64,000 nt of DNA from positions 143,376 to 207,375 of the forward strand of contig CACNFY010000001.1 of assembly GCA_902619925.1 (NCBI GenBank), in the 5' to 3' direction. Of the stretch, positions 37,973-47,548 are shown piece after piece; within the stretch, counting starts at the first letter, position 1, and every line of letters starts with the position of its first letter. This stretch comes from an uncultured Pelagibacteraceae bacterium (GTDB lineage: Bacteria > Pseudomonadota > Alphaproteobacteria > Pelagibacterales > Pelagibacteraceae). The position numbers and the translations under genes were made by a program. A model generated the notes under the pieces. That model did no database searches. It was given only the letters and a program-made list of their open reading frames with translations, and was not told the origin of the DNA.

Positions 37973-38259
37973 GTATAACTCTGTTTAAAAGAACTGCTAT
38001 TTTATTAACAAAAATTAAATTTGCCAATGTTTCATATGTTGTCAAAAATTCACACAGCTTATCAATGTTTTAAATCCTGTTAAAAATTATTTACATGAAT
38101 GTTTACAAAATAGTTAATAAGTGAGCAACCCTTTAATTAATAGGGTTTTTTCTAATCATTTAGATGTTTAAAAAAAGTTAAAATCTTGTTAATTTCAATT
38201 AATTATCTTAATTCACAGGCTATACTACTAATAATACTTTAAATATATGATTATATATT
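37973..38259. other. oriC: Probable chromosomal replication origin region (oriC)
   Basis: This 287-bp stretch, the longest gene-free stretch in the window, is very AT-rich and lies between ppsR and hemE, where the origin lies next to hemE in Caulobacter. Transcription diverges on both sides. DnaA-box-like 9-mers are TTATTTACA (38087-38095, one change from TTATNCACA), TAATTCACA (38209-38217, one change) and AAATTCACA (38046-38054, two changes). No perfect box was found, so the assignment rests mostly on context. Confidence 0.6.
38127..38152 (+). terminator. Orphan rho-independent terminator inside the origin region
   Basis: AACCCT (38127-38132) pairs with AGGGTT (38142-38147) around a 9-nt loop and is followed by a T-rich run. 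The T-run is on the plus strand, yet no plus-strand gene lies upstream: ppsR points left and hemE starts downstream. It could end a short untranslated transcript or block read-in through the origin. The stem is short. Confidence 0.5.
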
Positions 38260-39258
38260 ATGAGCTTAATAGAAAAAGTTATTAATAAAAAAGAAACAAG
38301 TCAAACACCTATATGGTTAATGAGACAAGCAGGAAGATATTTACCTGAATTTAAAAAAATAAGAGAGAAAAATCCAAATTTTATCAAACTATGTTTAAAT
38401 GAAAATCTAGTTCAAGAAATAACCTTACAACCGCTAAAGAGATTCAATATTGATGCTGCAATTATTTTCTCAGATATATTAATGTTACCATATGGTATTG
38501 GGCAACACGTAGAATTTGAAAAAAATTTTGGACCAAAACTTGGAGAATTAAAAGATGTAGATCTATCAAATATGAATGAAGACAAATTTGTTAAAAAATT
38601 GTCACCTGTCTATAATTCTTTTAAAACACTATCAGGGCATCTTCAAAGTAAAAATAAAAGCTTAATAGGTTTTACAGGGGCTCCATGGACAATTTTAGTC
38701 TATATGTTAAATAAACAATCTCCTAAAAAGGAACTAGATAGTAATCTTAGGGATATAAGTGAAAATAAAAAAATTATTAAAGTTATAATTAAGTACCTTA
38801 AAATTCATATCAAAAATCAAATTAAAAACGGTGCAAATATAATACAAATATTTGATAGTTGGGCAGGATTAGTAGAAAATAAATATGTTGGGGAAATGAT
38901 CTATGAACCCAATGCAGAATTGGTTGAATTTGTTAAATCTCTCAACGTTCCCGTAATTTGCTTTCCTAGAGATACAAATGATTACATTGAATTTGTTAAT
39001 GAAGTCGACCCAAGTGTTATTAGCTTAGACTATAACGTAGATATTAAAAATATTGTTAAGAACATTAAAGTACCAACACAAGGTAATCTAGATCCTAACA
39101 TATTATTAACTAATAAAGATAATATTAAAAAACACACTTTAAACATTCTAGAAAATTTCAAATATCATCCTCATATATTTAACCTGGGTCACGGGGTCCT
39201 TCCACAAACAGACCCAATTATGGTAGATTATTTAGTAAATTTAGTGAAAGATTATTAA
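38260..39258 (+). CDS. hemE: Uroporphyrinogen decarboxylase
   Basis: Heme-pathway enzyme of 332 aa that converts uroporphyrinogen III to coproporphyrinogen III. The substrate-binding RQAGRYLPEFK lies near residue 22, AAIIFSDILMLP with the catalytic Asp near 66, GFTGAPWT near 137, and NLGHGVLPQTDP near the C-terminus. It shares one base with hemH. It is the first gene right of the probable origin, as in Caulobacter and Rickettsia relatives. Confidence 0.98.
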   Translation: MSLIEKVINKKETSQTPIWLMRQAGRYLPEFKKIREKNPNFIKLCLNENLVQEITLQPLKRFNIDAAIIFSDILMLPYGIGQHVEFEKNFGPKLGELKDVDLSNMNEDKFVKKLSPVYNSFKTLSGHLQSKNKSLIGFTGAPWTILVYMLNKQSPKKELDSNLRDISENKKIIKVIIKYLKIHIKNQIKNGANIIQIFDSWAGLVENKYVGEMIYEPNAELVEFVKSLNVPVICFPRDTNDYIEFVNEVDPSVISLDYNVDIKNIVKNIKVPTQGNLDPNILLTNKDNIKKHTLNILENFKYHPHIFNLGHGVLPQTDPIMVDYLVNLVKDY

Positions 39259-40253
39259 TGGAAATAAATCATCCTGAAGTAAAATTTGGTAAAACCGGAG
39301 TACTGATAATTAATTTAGGCACACCGGACTCTACCAATTGGTTCGATATTAGAAAATATTTAAAAGAGTTTCTTTCTGATAGAAGGGTAATAGAGGTAAA
39401 CCCATTTATCTGGCAGATTATTCTTAATGTTTTTATCTTAACTTTAAGACCATCTAAAACTTCAAAAGCCTATAAAAAAATTTGGATGAAGGATAAAAAC
39501 ATGTCACCATTAAGATATTATACTCAGATGCAGTCAAATAAGTTGAATAAAAGAATTGGAAACAAAAAATTAATAATAGACTACGCAATGAGATACGGAC
39601 AGCCTAGTATAAAAAGTAAAATACTAAATTTAAAAGAGGAGGGTTGTGAAAATCTAATTATTTTACCTCTTTACCCACAATACGCAGCCGCAACCACAGC
39701 TACAGTATGTGACGAAGTTTATAGATCATTATCTAAAATGAGATGGCAACCGAGTTTACAAATAATACCCCACTATGAATCGGAGCCCCTCTATATAAAT
39801 GCTATTAGCAAATCTATAGAAAATAAAATAAATAAAATAAATTGGGAACCAGACTTAATAATGGCATCATATCATGGTATACCTAAAAAATATTTTGAAA
39901 AAGGAGACCCGTATCATTGTTATTGTCATAAAACGACAAGGTTAATTGCTGAGAAATTAAATTTAAAAATTCCTATAATGACAACTTTCCAATCTAGATT
40001 TGGTCCTCAAGAATGGTTACAGCCATACACAGACAAAACATTAGAGAGCCTTCCTGGACAGGGAAAAAAAAATATTTTGGTGATATGTCCTGGATTTGCC
40101 GCAGACTGTGTTGAAACTTTAGAGGAAATATCTATGGAAGGGAAAGCAAGTTTTATTGATGGTGGTGGTGAAAATTTCGATTTTATACCCTGTTTAAATG
40201 ATAGCGAAGAACATATTGATTTATTCTCTCATTTAGTAAAAAAATATATATAG
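39258..40253 (+). CDS. hemH: Ferrochelatase
   Basis: Enzyme of 331 aa that inserts Fe2+ into protoporphyrin IX. It begins GVLIINLGTPDS near residue 15 and has SDRRVIEVNP near 44. The metal-site His is in SYHGIPKKYFEKGDPYHCYCHKT near 197, and CPGFAADCVETLEEI lies near 280. It sits in a hemE-hemH-hemJ run, so the last heme steps are co-expressed. Membrane-associated but without a clear helix. Confidence 0.97.
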   Translation: MEINHPEVKFGKTGVLIINLGTPDSTNWFDIRKYLKEFLSDRRVIEVNPFIWQIILNVFILTLRPSKTSKAYKKIWMKDKNMSPLRYYTQMQSNKLNKRIGNKKLIIDYAMRYGQPSIKSKILNLKEEGCENLIILPLYPQYAAATTATVCDEVYRSLSKMRWQPSLQIIPHYESEPLYINAISKSIENKINKINWEPDLIMASYHGIPKKYFEKGDPYHCYCHKTTRLIAEKLNLKIPIMTTFQSRFGPQEWLQPYTDKTLESLPGQGKKNILVICPGFAADCVETLEEISMEGKASFIDGGGENFDFIPCLNDSEEHIDLFSHLVKKYI

Positions 40254-40256
40254 AAA

Positions 40257-40688
40257 ATGGATTCATATTTAATATATAAGTCACTACATTTAATAGCAGT
40301 CATTTCATGGATGGCTGGTCTTCTTTACCTTCCTAGAATATTTGTTTATCACTCAGAAAATAACAATACGAGTTTAATATCGGAAATTTTTAAAACTATG
40401 GAAAAAAAATTATATTTTTTCATAATGTATCCAGCGATGATATTGTCATGGTTATTCGCTATTATTATGTTACATAACAATTCCTCGTTATTGTCTGAAG
40501 GGTGGATGCATATGAAATTACTCTTAGTGATCTTTTTAACAATATACCATTTCTATTTAGGTTCATGTCTTAAGCAATTTAAAAATGATACTAATTCTAA
40601 AAGTTCTAAATTTTTTAGGATAACTAATGAAATTCCAACAATATTACTTATTTTAATTGTTTTTTTAGCTATTTTAAAGCCGTTCTAG
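40257..40688 (+). CDS. hemJ: Protoporphyrinogen IX oxidase, HemJ family
   Basis: Membrane protein of 143 aa with four helices (about 7-25, 50-70, 83-103, 124-142). The invariant HemJ residues are visible: His in KSLHLIAVISWMAGLLYLPR near residue 11 and Lys in WMHMKLLLV near 85. HemJ forms protoporphyrin IX and probably uses a heme cofactor and the respiratory chain. It follows hemH by 3 nt, so the final heme steps lie side by side. Confidence 0.93.
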   Translation: MDSYLIYKSLHLIAVISWMAGLLYLPRIFVYHSENNNTSLISEIFKTMEKKLYFFIMYPAMILSWLFAIIMLHNNSSLLSEGWMHMKLLLVIFLTIYHFYLGSCLKQFKNDTNSKSSKFFRITNEIPTILLILIVFLAILKPF

Positions 40689-40690
40689 AC

Positions 40691-40718
40691 TTGAAATTAA
40701 ATTATCAACATATATATT
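40691..40718 (+). promoter_or_regulatory. Candidate sigma70 promoter of rho
   Basis: TTGAAA (40691-40696) and TATATT (40713-40718) are separated by 16 nt in the 59-bp gap between hemJ and rho. The predicted transcript would begin near 40725, with a leader of about 23 nt. Both hexamers are close to consensus, but AT-rich DNA gives chance matches. Confidence 0.4.
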
Positions 40719-40747
40719 AACATTGTCTAATAACAAATTCCCACAAT

Positions 40748-42019
40748 ATGAACATACAAGAACTAAAAAGCAAAACATCTGAAAATCTCATATCTGAGGC
40801 TGAAAAGCTAGGTATAGAAAACGCAAGCACCCTTAGAAGGCAGGAAATCTATTTTGCAATTTTAAAAAAATTAGCTGAAAAGGGCGAGGAGATCACAGGG
40901 GGTGGAGTACTACAATTACTTCAAGATGGTTTTGGATTCCTTAGAGCAATGGAATCAAATTATCTTCCAGGAGCAGATGATATATATGTCAGTCCAAGTC
41001 AAATAAGAAGATTTGGACTAAGAACAGGAGACACAGTAGAAGGTCCTATAAGAGCACCAAAAGAAGGAGAAAGATATTTCGCCTTGCTACAAGTAAACAA
41101 AATAAATTTTGGCGAGCCACAAAATGTTAGACATAAGATAGCTTTTGATAACTTGACACCGTTATATCCAAATAAGCAATTAGTAATGGAGGTAGAGAGT
41201 ACAAAAGTCGAGAGTAAACCGGATTTAACACCAAGATTGATAGATTTAGTAAGTCCAATTGGAAAAGGTCAAAGATCATTAATAATTTCTCCACCTAAGG
41301 CAGGTAAAACGATGATACTTCAAAGTATAGCAAATTCAATAACTGCCAACCATCCAGAATGTTATCTAATGGTTTTATTAATTGATGAAAGACCAGAGGA
41401 AGTAACAGATATGCAGAGAACAGTTAAAGGCGAGGTGATAAGCTCTACTTTTGACGAGCCAGCACAAAGGCATGTGGCGGTAGCAGAAATGGTTATCGAA
41501 AAGGCCAAAAGACTTACGGAGCACAAAAAAGATGTAGTAATACTTTTAGACTCAATTACCAGATTGGGAAGGGCTTACAACGCAGTTGTCCCAAGTTCAG
41601 GAAAGGTCCTAACAGGAGGTGTTGATGCAAATGCATTACAAAGGCCAAAAAGATTTTTTGGAGCAGCTAGAAATATTGAGGAGGGTGGATCGCTAACAAT
41701 AATTGCCACTGCTTTGATAGACACTGGAAGTAGAATGGATGAAGTTATCTTTGAGGAATTTAAAGGAACTGGTAATAGCGAGACGATTTTAGATAGAAAA
41801 ATCTCCGAAAAAAGAATTTTTCCAGCAATGGATATTACTAAATCAGGAACCAGAAGAGAAGAGCTATTGTTCGAAAAAGCTGACCTCCAAAAAATGAATG
41901 TTTTGAGAAGAATAATTGCTCCTATGGGGTCTATGGATGCAATTGATTTTATCAATTCTAAGCTTAAAAGCACAAAAAATAACGCTGAATTTTTCAATTC
42001 AATGAATAAACCTGTTTAA
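40748..42019 (+). CDS. rho: Transcription termination factor Rho
   Basis: Hexameric RNA helicase of 423 aa. The N-terminal Rho domain (1-50) and cold-shock RNA-binding domain (about 52-125, [22 protein letters not shown]) lead to the ATPase domain. Walker A is PPKAGKTM near residue 183, Walker [17 protein letters not shown] near 265, and the Q/R-loop region lies beyond. Length is normal. It lies between hemJ and a TPR-sulfotransferase; rho next to mnmE-mnmG is standard in alphaproteobacteria. Confidence 0.98.
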   Translation: MNIQELKSKTSENLISEAEKLGIENASTLRRQEIYFAILKKLAEKGEEITGGGVLQLLQDGFGFLRAMESNYLPGADDIYVSPSQIRRFGLRTGDTVEGPIRAPKEGERYFALLQVNKINFGEPQNVRHKIAFDNLTPLYPNKQLVMEVESTKVESKPDLTPRLIDLVSPIGKGQRSLIISPPKAGKTMILQSIANSITANHPECYLMVLLIDERPEEVTDMQRTVKGEVISSTFDEPAQRHVAVAEMVIEKAKRLTEHKKDVVILLDSITRLGRAYNAVVPSSGKVLTGGVDANALQRPKRFFGAARNIEEGGSLTIIATALIDTGSRMDEVIFEEFKGTGNSETILDRKISEKRIFPAMDITKSGTRREELLFEKADLQKMNVLRRIIAPMGSMDAIDFINSKLKSTKNNAEFFNSMNKPV

Positions 42020-42064
42020 AAAAATTTTTGTATTAATTACAAATAAATAATAGTTTCGTTAATT

Positions 42065-43612
42065 ATGAATTTTGAAAAAGAGGTAAAAAAAATTCACGTA
42101 AATATTAAATCAAATCAATTAAATGATGCGATGAGAAATTGTAATAAATTAATAAAATTATTTCCAAAAAACTCATATTTATTCAATTTAGGTGGTTTGA
42201 TTTTACAAAATGGACTTAAAATTAAAAGCTCGATAGAATATTTCAAAAAATCGTTAGAATTCGATCCGAAGAATTCCGCAGCAAAAAATAATATCGCTAA
42301 CTCTTACAAAGCAATTGGAAAGTTTGATCTAGCAGAAAATATATTTAAAGATTTATTAAGAAAAGATCCAAACAATTTAAAGTGTTTATACAATTATGGA
42401 AATTTAAAACAACAAATAGGAGACAACAAAAGTGCAATTAATTTTTATGAAAAAGCGTTAAAAATAGAACCAAAAAATATTCGAGTTCTATTTACAATTG
42501 CACACTGTTATCAGAGTTTGGGTAATTTTGATAAAGCTAAGCAACAGCTAAGTAAAGTACTTGAAATCGATGACCAAAATACAACTGCGCATAGAGGCAT
42601 AAGTTCTATGACCGTTTATGTTCCAGATCATAAACATCTAAAAGAAATGATCGATGTGTCTAGAAATGAAATTTTGAAAGATACACAAAAAATTGATTTA
42701 TTTTTTGCCTTAGGAAAAGCTTATGAGGATATAGGTGATTATGAAAAAGCATTTAATAACATTTCAAAAGCAAATGAAATAAAAAGGGACTCTCTAAGTT
42801 TTAATATTAAAAATGAAGAAGGGAATATTGATAGAATTATTAATCATTTCGATAAATTCGATCTAAGTAAAAATTTACAATCAAAAAATAACAAAAAAAT
42901 TATATTTATTTGTGGAATGCCCAGATCTGGTACAACCTTGATCGAGCAAATTATTGCAGCTCACAAAGATGTTGCTGGAGCAGGTGAACTTGAATATTTA
43001 AGAAGAGTTGTACATAACAATCTCTTTGAAAATGGAAAATTAAGTAAAAAAAAAATACAAGAGGAAATTCATATGGATAGCACAAAATTATCTGAAGATT
43101 ATTATGAGTATTTAAAATTTCATAATTATAAAGAAGATGTTATAACCGATAAAGCACCAATGAATTTTATGTGGTTAGGTGCAATAAAACTATTTTTTCC
43201 GAATTCAAAAATAATTCACTGCACTAGAAACCCCAAAGATATTTGTTTATCGGTTTATAAAAATATTTTTTCCTCCTCCATAATGGATTGGTCATATTCT
43301 CAAGAAGATATCGCAAAATATTACAACTTATACAAAAAACTTATGAAGTTTTGGTTAAGTAAATTTGCAGACTCTATATATGAAATAAATTATGAAAAAC
43401 TTATCAAAGATAAAGACAATAAAATAAAAGAAATTTTAAAATTTTGTGAGTTAGAATTAGATAACAATTGTTTTAATCACCATCAACACTCAAATACTCC
43501 TATAAAAACTGTAAGTATTACACAAGCTAGGAGTCCAATATATTCGACCTCAATAAATAAAAATCAATTTTACGAAAAGAATTTAAATAAAATGTTTAGT
43601 TTGTTAGAATAA
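42065..43612 (+). CDS. TPR-repeat sulfotransferase
   Basis: Protein of 515 aa. About six tetratricopeptide repeats fill residues 5-250, including LFNLGGLILQNG, AAKNNIANSYKAIGKFDLAENIF and LFTIAHCYQSLGNFDKAKQQL. A C-terminal sulfotransferase domain (about 278-510) has the PAPS loop FICGMPRSGTTLIEQIIA and the 3'-phosphate motif IIHCTRNPKDICLS. Such TPR-sulfotransferases are frequent in marine alphaproteobacteria; protein tyrosines or glycans are possible acceptors. It is inserted between rho and mnmE, which are closer in many relatives. Confidence 0.93.
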   Translation: MNFEKEVKKIHVNIKSNQLNDAMRNCNKLIKLFPKNSYLFNLGGLILQNGLKIKSSIEYFKKSLEFDPKNSAAKNNIANSYKAIGKFDLAENIFKDLLRKDPNNLKCLYNYGNLKQQIGDNKSAINFYEKALKIEPKNIRVLFTIAHCYQSLGNFDKAKQQLSKVLEIDDQNTTAHRGISSMTVYVPDHKHLKEMIDVSRNEILKDTQKIDLFFALGKAYEDIGDYEKAFNNISKANEIKRDSLSFNIKNEEGNIDRIINHFDKFDLSKNLQSKNNKKIIFICGMPRSGTTLIEQIIAAHKDVAGAGELEYLRRVVHNNLFENGKLSKKKIQEEIHMDSTKLSEDYYEYLKFHNYKEDVITDKAPMNFMWLGAIKLFFPNSKIIHCTRNPKDICLSVYKNIFSSSIMDWSYSQEDIAKYYNLYKKLMKFWLSKFADSIYEINYEKLIKDKDNKIKEILKFCELELDNNCFNHHQHSNTPIKTVSITQARSPIYSTSINKNQFYEKNLNKMFSLLE

Positions 43613-43621
43613 TGTTTGCAA

Positions 43622-44953
43622 ATGACTATTTATGCATTATCTAGTGGACCAGGCATATCCGGCTTAGCAGTCGTTAGAGTATCTGGATCTCAATCAAAAG
43701 TTATAATGAACTCAATTATTGAAGGTGATATTAAGCCTAGAGTTGCAACCTTAAAAAAAATTAGAAAAATAAATTCGAGAGAGGTAATTGACGAAGGAAT
43801 TATACTATGGTTTCCTGGCCCAAAGAGCTACACAGGCGATGATATGTTAGAATTCCATGTTCATGGGAGCAGAGCAGTAATTGATGCACTTCTTAACGAA
43901 ATTTCAAAAATAGAAAAATGTAGAGTTGCAGAACCAGGAGAATTTACAAAAAACGCTTTCCAAAATGGCAAAATAAGCTTGCTAGAGGCAGAAAGTATAG
44001 GTGATTTAATCTCCTCTGAAACAGAAATTCAAAGACGACAGGCAGTTGATATTATGTCTGGTATTCAGGGAAAGAAATACGAAGGGTGGAGAGAAAAACT
44101 ACTTAAAGTACTATCTAATATAGAAGCAAAAATTGATTTTCCTGATGAGGACCTTCCACAAAATATATTAAGCAATATCAAAAATACTACTCTCACAGTT
44201 AGCCAAGAAATAAAAAAAACTTTAGATGATAAAAAAGTTGGAGAAAGAATAAGAGAAGGATTTAAAATTTCAATTTTAGGTCCATCAAATGCTGGAAAAT
44301 CTTCTTTATTAAATTATCTTTCACGGAGGGATGTTGCTATTGTTTCTGAAATTGCTGGTACTACAAGGGACGTATTAGAAACTCATTTAAACCTTGATGG
44401 ATATCCAGTAATTCTATCAGATACTGCTGGTATAAGAGATGCAAAAGATGAAATAGAAAAACGAGGTATAAAATTAGCTTTAAAAAAATTCGAGAATGCT
44501 GATTTAAATATTGTAGTAATTGAGCCAAAAAGCGGCTATTTTACTGGCGTTTTAAAGGGTTTAATTAGTTCTGAAAACACAATATTAGTTATTAATAAGT
44601 CCGACCTTGCTCCTGAAGCTGAATTTGAAAATTATAAAAATCTAAATCCAATAATCATATCTGTTAAAGAGGAAAAAAACTTAGATAAGCTGATCTTGGA
44701 AATAAGAAACAGATTAAAAAATAAATTTTTGTCTACTGCAGACACTATAATAACAAGAGAAAGACATAGACAGCACTTAATTCAATGTTTAAGCTATCTG
44801 GATTCTTTTAAAGAAAAAAAAGATATTCAGGAATTTGATAAGGCAGCAGAAGATTTAAGATTAGCCACAAGGCATCTTGGTATGATAGTTGGTAAAATAG
44901 ATGTTGAAGAGGTCTTAGGGTCGATTTTTAATGATTTTTGTATCGGTAAATAA
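43622..44953 (+). CDS. mnmE: tRNA uridine-5-carboxymethylaminomethyl synthesis GTPase
   Basis: GTPase of 443 aa that with MnmG modifies U34 of tRNAs. The N-terminal folate-binding domain (MTIYALSSGPGISGLAVVRVSG) is followed by a helical domain. The inserted G domain has G1 GPSNAGKSS near residue 219, AGTTRD, DTAG near 266, and NKSD. The protein ends with the conserved CIGK. The start is set at ATG because MTIYAL is the normal beginning; an in-frame TTG lies two codons upstream. It lies 9 nt after the sulfotransferase. Confidence 0.97.
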   Translation: MTIYALSSGPGISGLAVVRVSGSQSKVIMNSIIEGDIKPRVATLKKIRKINSREVIDEGIILWFPGPKSYTGDDMLEFHVHGSRAVIDALLNEISKIEKCRVAEPGEFTKNAFQNGKISLLEAESIGDLISSETEIQRRQAVDIMSGIQGKKYEGWREKLLKVLSNIEAKIDFPDEDLPQNILSNIKNTTLTVSQEIKKTLDDKKVGERIREGFKISILGPSNAGKSSLLNYLSRRDVAIVSEIAGTTRDVLETHLNLDGYPVILSDTAGIRDAKDEIEKRGIKLALKKFENADLNIVVIEPKSGYFTGVLKGLISSENTILVINKSDLAPEAEFENYKNLNPIIISVKEEKNLDKLILEIRNRLKNKFLSTADTIITRERHRQHLIQCLSYLDSFKEKKDIQEFDKAAEDLRLATRHLGMIVGKIDVEEVLGSIFNDFCIGK

Positions 44954-45029
44954 GTATTGAATTTTCATAATTTTTTCTAACTTTTAAGTGTTTACTTGTA
45001 AATTTTTGTATCGATAATAAATTGTCTTT

Positions 45030-46901
45030 ATGAGTAAAGATTTATTTTTTGATGTAGTCATTATAGGCGGAGGGCATGCTGGCTGTGAAGCTGCTGCGGC
45101 ATCTGCCAGACTTGGAGTGAATACAGCTTTATTCACACATAATTTTGATACTATCGGTGAGATGTCATGTAATCCGGCTATAGGTGGTCTAGGCAAAGGA
45201 CATTTAGTTAGAGAAATTGATGCGTTAGACGGTGTCATGGGCGAGATCGCTGATAAGTCTGGTATTCAATTTAGACTCTTAAATAGAAGTAGAGGACCTG
45301 CTGTTAGAGGTCCTAGAACTCAGTCAGACAGATCGCTATATAAAAAATATATGAAAGAAAAACTTGTAAACTATTGTAATTTAAGCATTTTTTCTGATCC
45401 TGTAATCAAGTTTTTATTTTCAAAAAATGATATAAACGGCGTAATCACGCAATCTGGAAAAGAAATTAAATTTTCGAAAGTAATTCTTACAACTGGCACT
45501 TTTTTAAACGGTTTAATACATATAGGTGATCATAAGACACCTGCAGGCCGATATAATGAAAAACCTTCAACTGGTCTTAGTGAACAATTAAAAAAATATG
45601 ATTTTAAATTAGGGAGGCTTAAAACTGGAACACCCCCTAGACTTGATGGTACCACAATCAATTTTAAAAACCTTGAAGAGCAGCAAGCAGACGATGATCC
45701 CTATTTTTTTTCATTTTTAACTAAAAAAAAATACAATAAACAAATTTCGTGTAGAATGACCTATACAAATGATGATGTGCATAAAATTATTTCTAAAAAT
45801 ATTAATAAAAGCGCAATGTACTCTGGAAGCATACAAGGAGTAGGCCCAAGATATTGTCCTTCTATAGAAGACAAAATAAAAAAATTCTCTGATAAGCAAA
45901 GACATCAAATATTTTTAGAGCCAGAAGGTCTTAATGATAATACTATTTACCCAAACGGAATATCGACCTCTCTACCAGCAGATGTACAGCAAGAAATATG
46001 TAACAAAATCAATGGGTTAGAGAATGTTAAAATAATAAGGCCAGGATATGCCATTGAATATGATTATGTCGATCCTCGTGAATTATTCTTAACCTTAGAA
46101 ACAAAAAAAATCAAAAACCTTTACCTTGCAGGTCAAATTAATGGGACTACAGGCTATGAAGAAGCAGCTGCGCAAGGTTTGATAGCAGGTATCAATGCAG
46201 CATTATCCATCAAGAACAAAGAACCATTTATTCTAGATAGGTCAGAGGCCTATATTGGAGTTATGATTGATGACCTTGTAACAAAAGGTGTTGCTGAACC
46301 TTATAGAATGTTTACCTCAAGGGCTGAATATAGGCTCACTCTAAGATCAGATAATGCAGATTTAAGGTTAACTCAGAGAGGAATAGATTTAGGATTAGTT
46401 TTGAATTATAGAAAAGAGATTTTTAAGAAGAAATTTAAAGATCTAAATAAATTACAGTCTCAAATGGATAAACTTACTATAACACCTTCAAAAATATTTA
46501 AGTATGGTATAAATATAGCCAAAGACGGTGTAAATAGATCTGCAAGTAAGATTTTAGCTCAAAAATCTGTTAATATGAGCAAAATTCGCGAAATTTGGCC
46601 AGAAATATCTTATATTTCACGTGAAATTGATGAGCAATTGGAAATTAAATCTCACTATAGAGGTTATCTTAAAAAACAAAATGCAGACATTTTAGCCTTT
46701 AAAAGGGATGAAAACTTAATTATACCAGATAGTATTGATTATGATAGTTTCTCAGGGCTTTCTAATGAGGTAAAATCAAAATTTAAAAAAATAAGACCTA
46801 AAACTATGGGTCAAGCATTGAGAATAGACGGTATCACGCCTGCAGCGGTATATATTTTGTTGTCTCATTTAAAAAGAAAGTCTATTAAGCATATAGCTTG
46901 A
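45030..46901 (+). CDS. mnmG: tRNA uridine-5-carboxymethylaminomethyl synthesis enzyme MnmG
   Basis: FAD protein of 623 aa, partner of MnmE. The dinucleotide loop [19 protein letters not shown] is at residue 12, followed by [23 protein letters not shown] near 46 and [11 protein letters not shown] near 197. The C-terminal tRNA-binding part (about 460-620) ends normally. A 16-bp parS-like palindrome lies in the coding sequence near codon 530. The stop overlaps the rsmG TTG start by 3 nt. Confidence 0.98.
   Translation: MSKDLFFDVVIIGGGHAGCEAAAASARLGVNTALFTHNFDTIGEMSCNPAIGGLGKGHLVREIDALDGVMGEIADKSGIQFRLLNRSRGPAVRGPRTQSDRSLYKKYMKEKLVNYCNLSIFSDPVIKFLFSKNDINGVITQSGKEIKFSKVILTTGTFLNGLIHIGDHKTPAGRYNEKPSTGLSEQLKKYDFKLGRLKTGTPPRLDGTTINFKNLEEQQADDDPYFFSFLTKKKYNKQISCRMTYTNDDVHKIISKNINKSAMYSGSIQGVGPRYCPSIEDKIKKFSDKQRHQIFLEPEGLNDNTIYPNGISTSLPADVQQEICNKINGLENVKIIRPGYAIEYDYVDPRELFLTLETKKIKNLYLAGQINGTTGYEEAAAQGLIAGINAALSIKNKEPFILDRSEAYIGVMIDDLVTKGVAEPYRMFTSRAEYRLTLRSDNADLRLTQRGIDLGLVLNYRKEIFKKKFKDLNKLQSQMDKLTITPSKIFKYGINIAKDGVNRSASKILAQKSVNMSKIREIWPEISYISREIDEQLEIKSHYRGYLKKQNADILAFKRDENLIIPDSIDYDSFSGLSNEVKSKFKKIRPKTMGQALRIDGITPAAVYILLSHLKRKSIKHIA
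46613..46628. promoter_or_regulatory. parS: parS-like site inside mnmG
   Basis: TATTTCACGTGAAATT differs from the parS consensus TGTTTCACGTGAAACA at three positions but keeps a perfect 14-bp palindrome, ATTTCACGTGAAAT. It lies about 0.9 kb before parA and 317 bp before the stronger site, so it may be a weak or degenerate ParB-binding site. Confidence 0.55.
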
Positions 46902-47548
46902 TTGATTCGAATAATTTAAAAGTTGATATTATATCTTACCCAAATGTTTCACGTGAAACTATGGGGGAGCTTGATGATTTCTCAGATGAAATATTACTTA
47001 AGAACAAACAAATAAATTTAATAAGTAGATCGACAGAAAAGTCAATAAAATCAAGGCATATTATGGATAGTGCACAAACAATTGATTTTATTGATAAAAA
47101 AGATATCACCATGTGTACTGATATAGGCTCCGGCGCTGGATTGCCTGGAATAGTGTTAGGCATTTTAATGAAACCAAGAAATCCACTGTTTAAAGTAATA
47201 TTTTATGAAAAGAGTCACCATAAAAGTCATTTCTTAGAAGAAATGTCGAGAAAATTTAAATTGAATTATGAAATACAAAAAAAAAATATTTTTGACGAGG
47301 AAAACTTAGAGACAGATGTAATAATTTCCAGAGCTTTCAAACCACTCCCAGTAATTTTTGAAATTGCGATCAATAATTTTAAAAATTTTAAATATATAAT
47401 TATATTTTTAGGTAAGGGTGGAAAAAAAATTTTAAATGATGCGTTAAAATATTGGAACTTTAATTATGAGAAAAAAAAAAGTTTAACTAGTGGCGAGTCA
47501 ATTATAGTAAAAATTTCAAATCTAAAAAAAAAATGCACAAAAAAATAA
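46898..47548 (+). CDS. rsmG: 16S rRNA (guanine-527-N7) methyltransferase
   Basis: SAM-dependent methyltransferase of 216 aa for G527 of 16S rRNA (GidB). Visible are [12 protein letters not shown] near residue 18, [24 protein letters not shown] near 35, and SAM motif [15 protein letters not shown] near 75. The start is TTG overlapping the mnmG stop; the next ATG, at codon 22, would remove the conserved VSRET, so TTG is preferred. The DNA encoding VSRET is a parS site. The stop overlaps parA by 16 nt. Confidence 0.95.
   Translation: MIDSNNLKVDIISYPNVSRETMGELDDFSDEILLKNKQINLISRSTEKSIKSRHIMDSAQTIDFIDKKDITMCTDIGSGAGLPGIVLGILMKPRNPLFKVIFYEKSHHKSHFLEEMSRKFKLNYEIQKKNIFDEENLETDVIISRAFKPLPVIFEIAINNFKNFKYIIIFLGKGGKKILNDALKYWNFNYEKKKSLTSGESIIVKISNLKKKCTKK
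46945..46960. promoter_or_regulatory. parS: parS centromere site inside rsmG
   Basis: TGTTTCACGTGAAACT matches the 16-bp parS consensus TGTTTCACGTGAAACA at 15 positions. It encodes part of the conserved VSRET of RsmG, as in other bacteria where parS lies in gidB. ParB, encoded 1.4 kb downstream, is expected to load here and spread. Confidence 0.92.

Noticed and set aside
41575..41997. A 140-codon minus-strand frame opposite rho.
   Set aside because: Lies wholly inside rho on the opposite strand; composition is what the reverse complement of rho codons would give.
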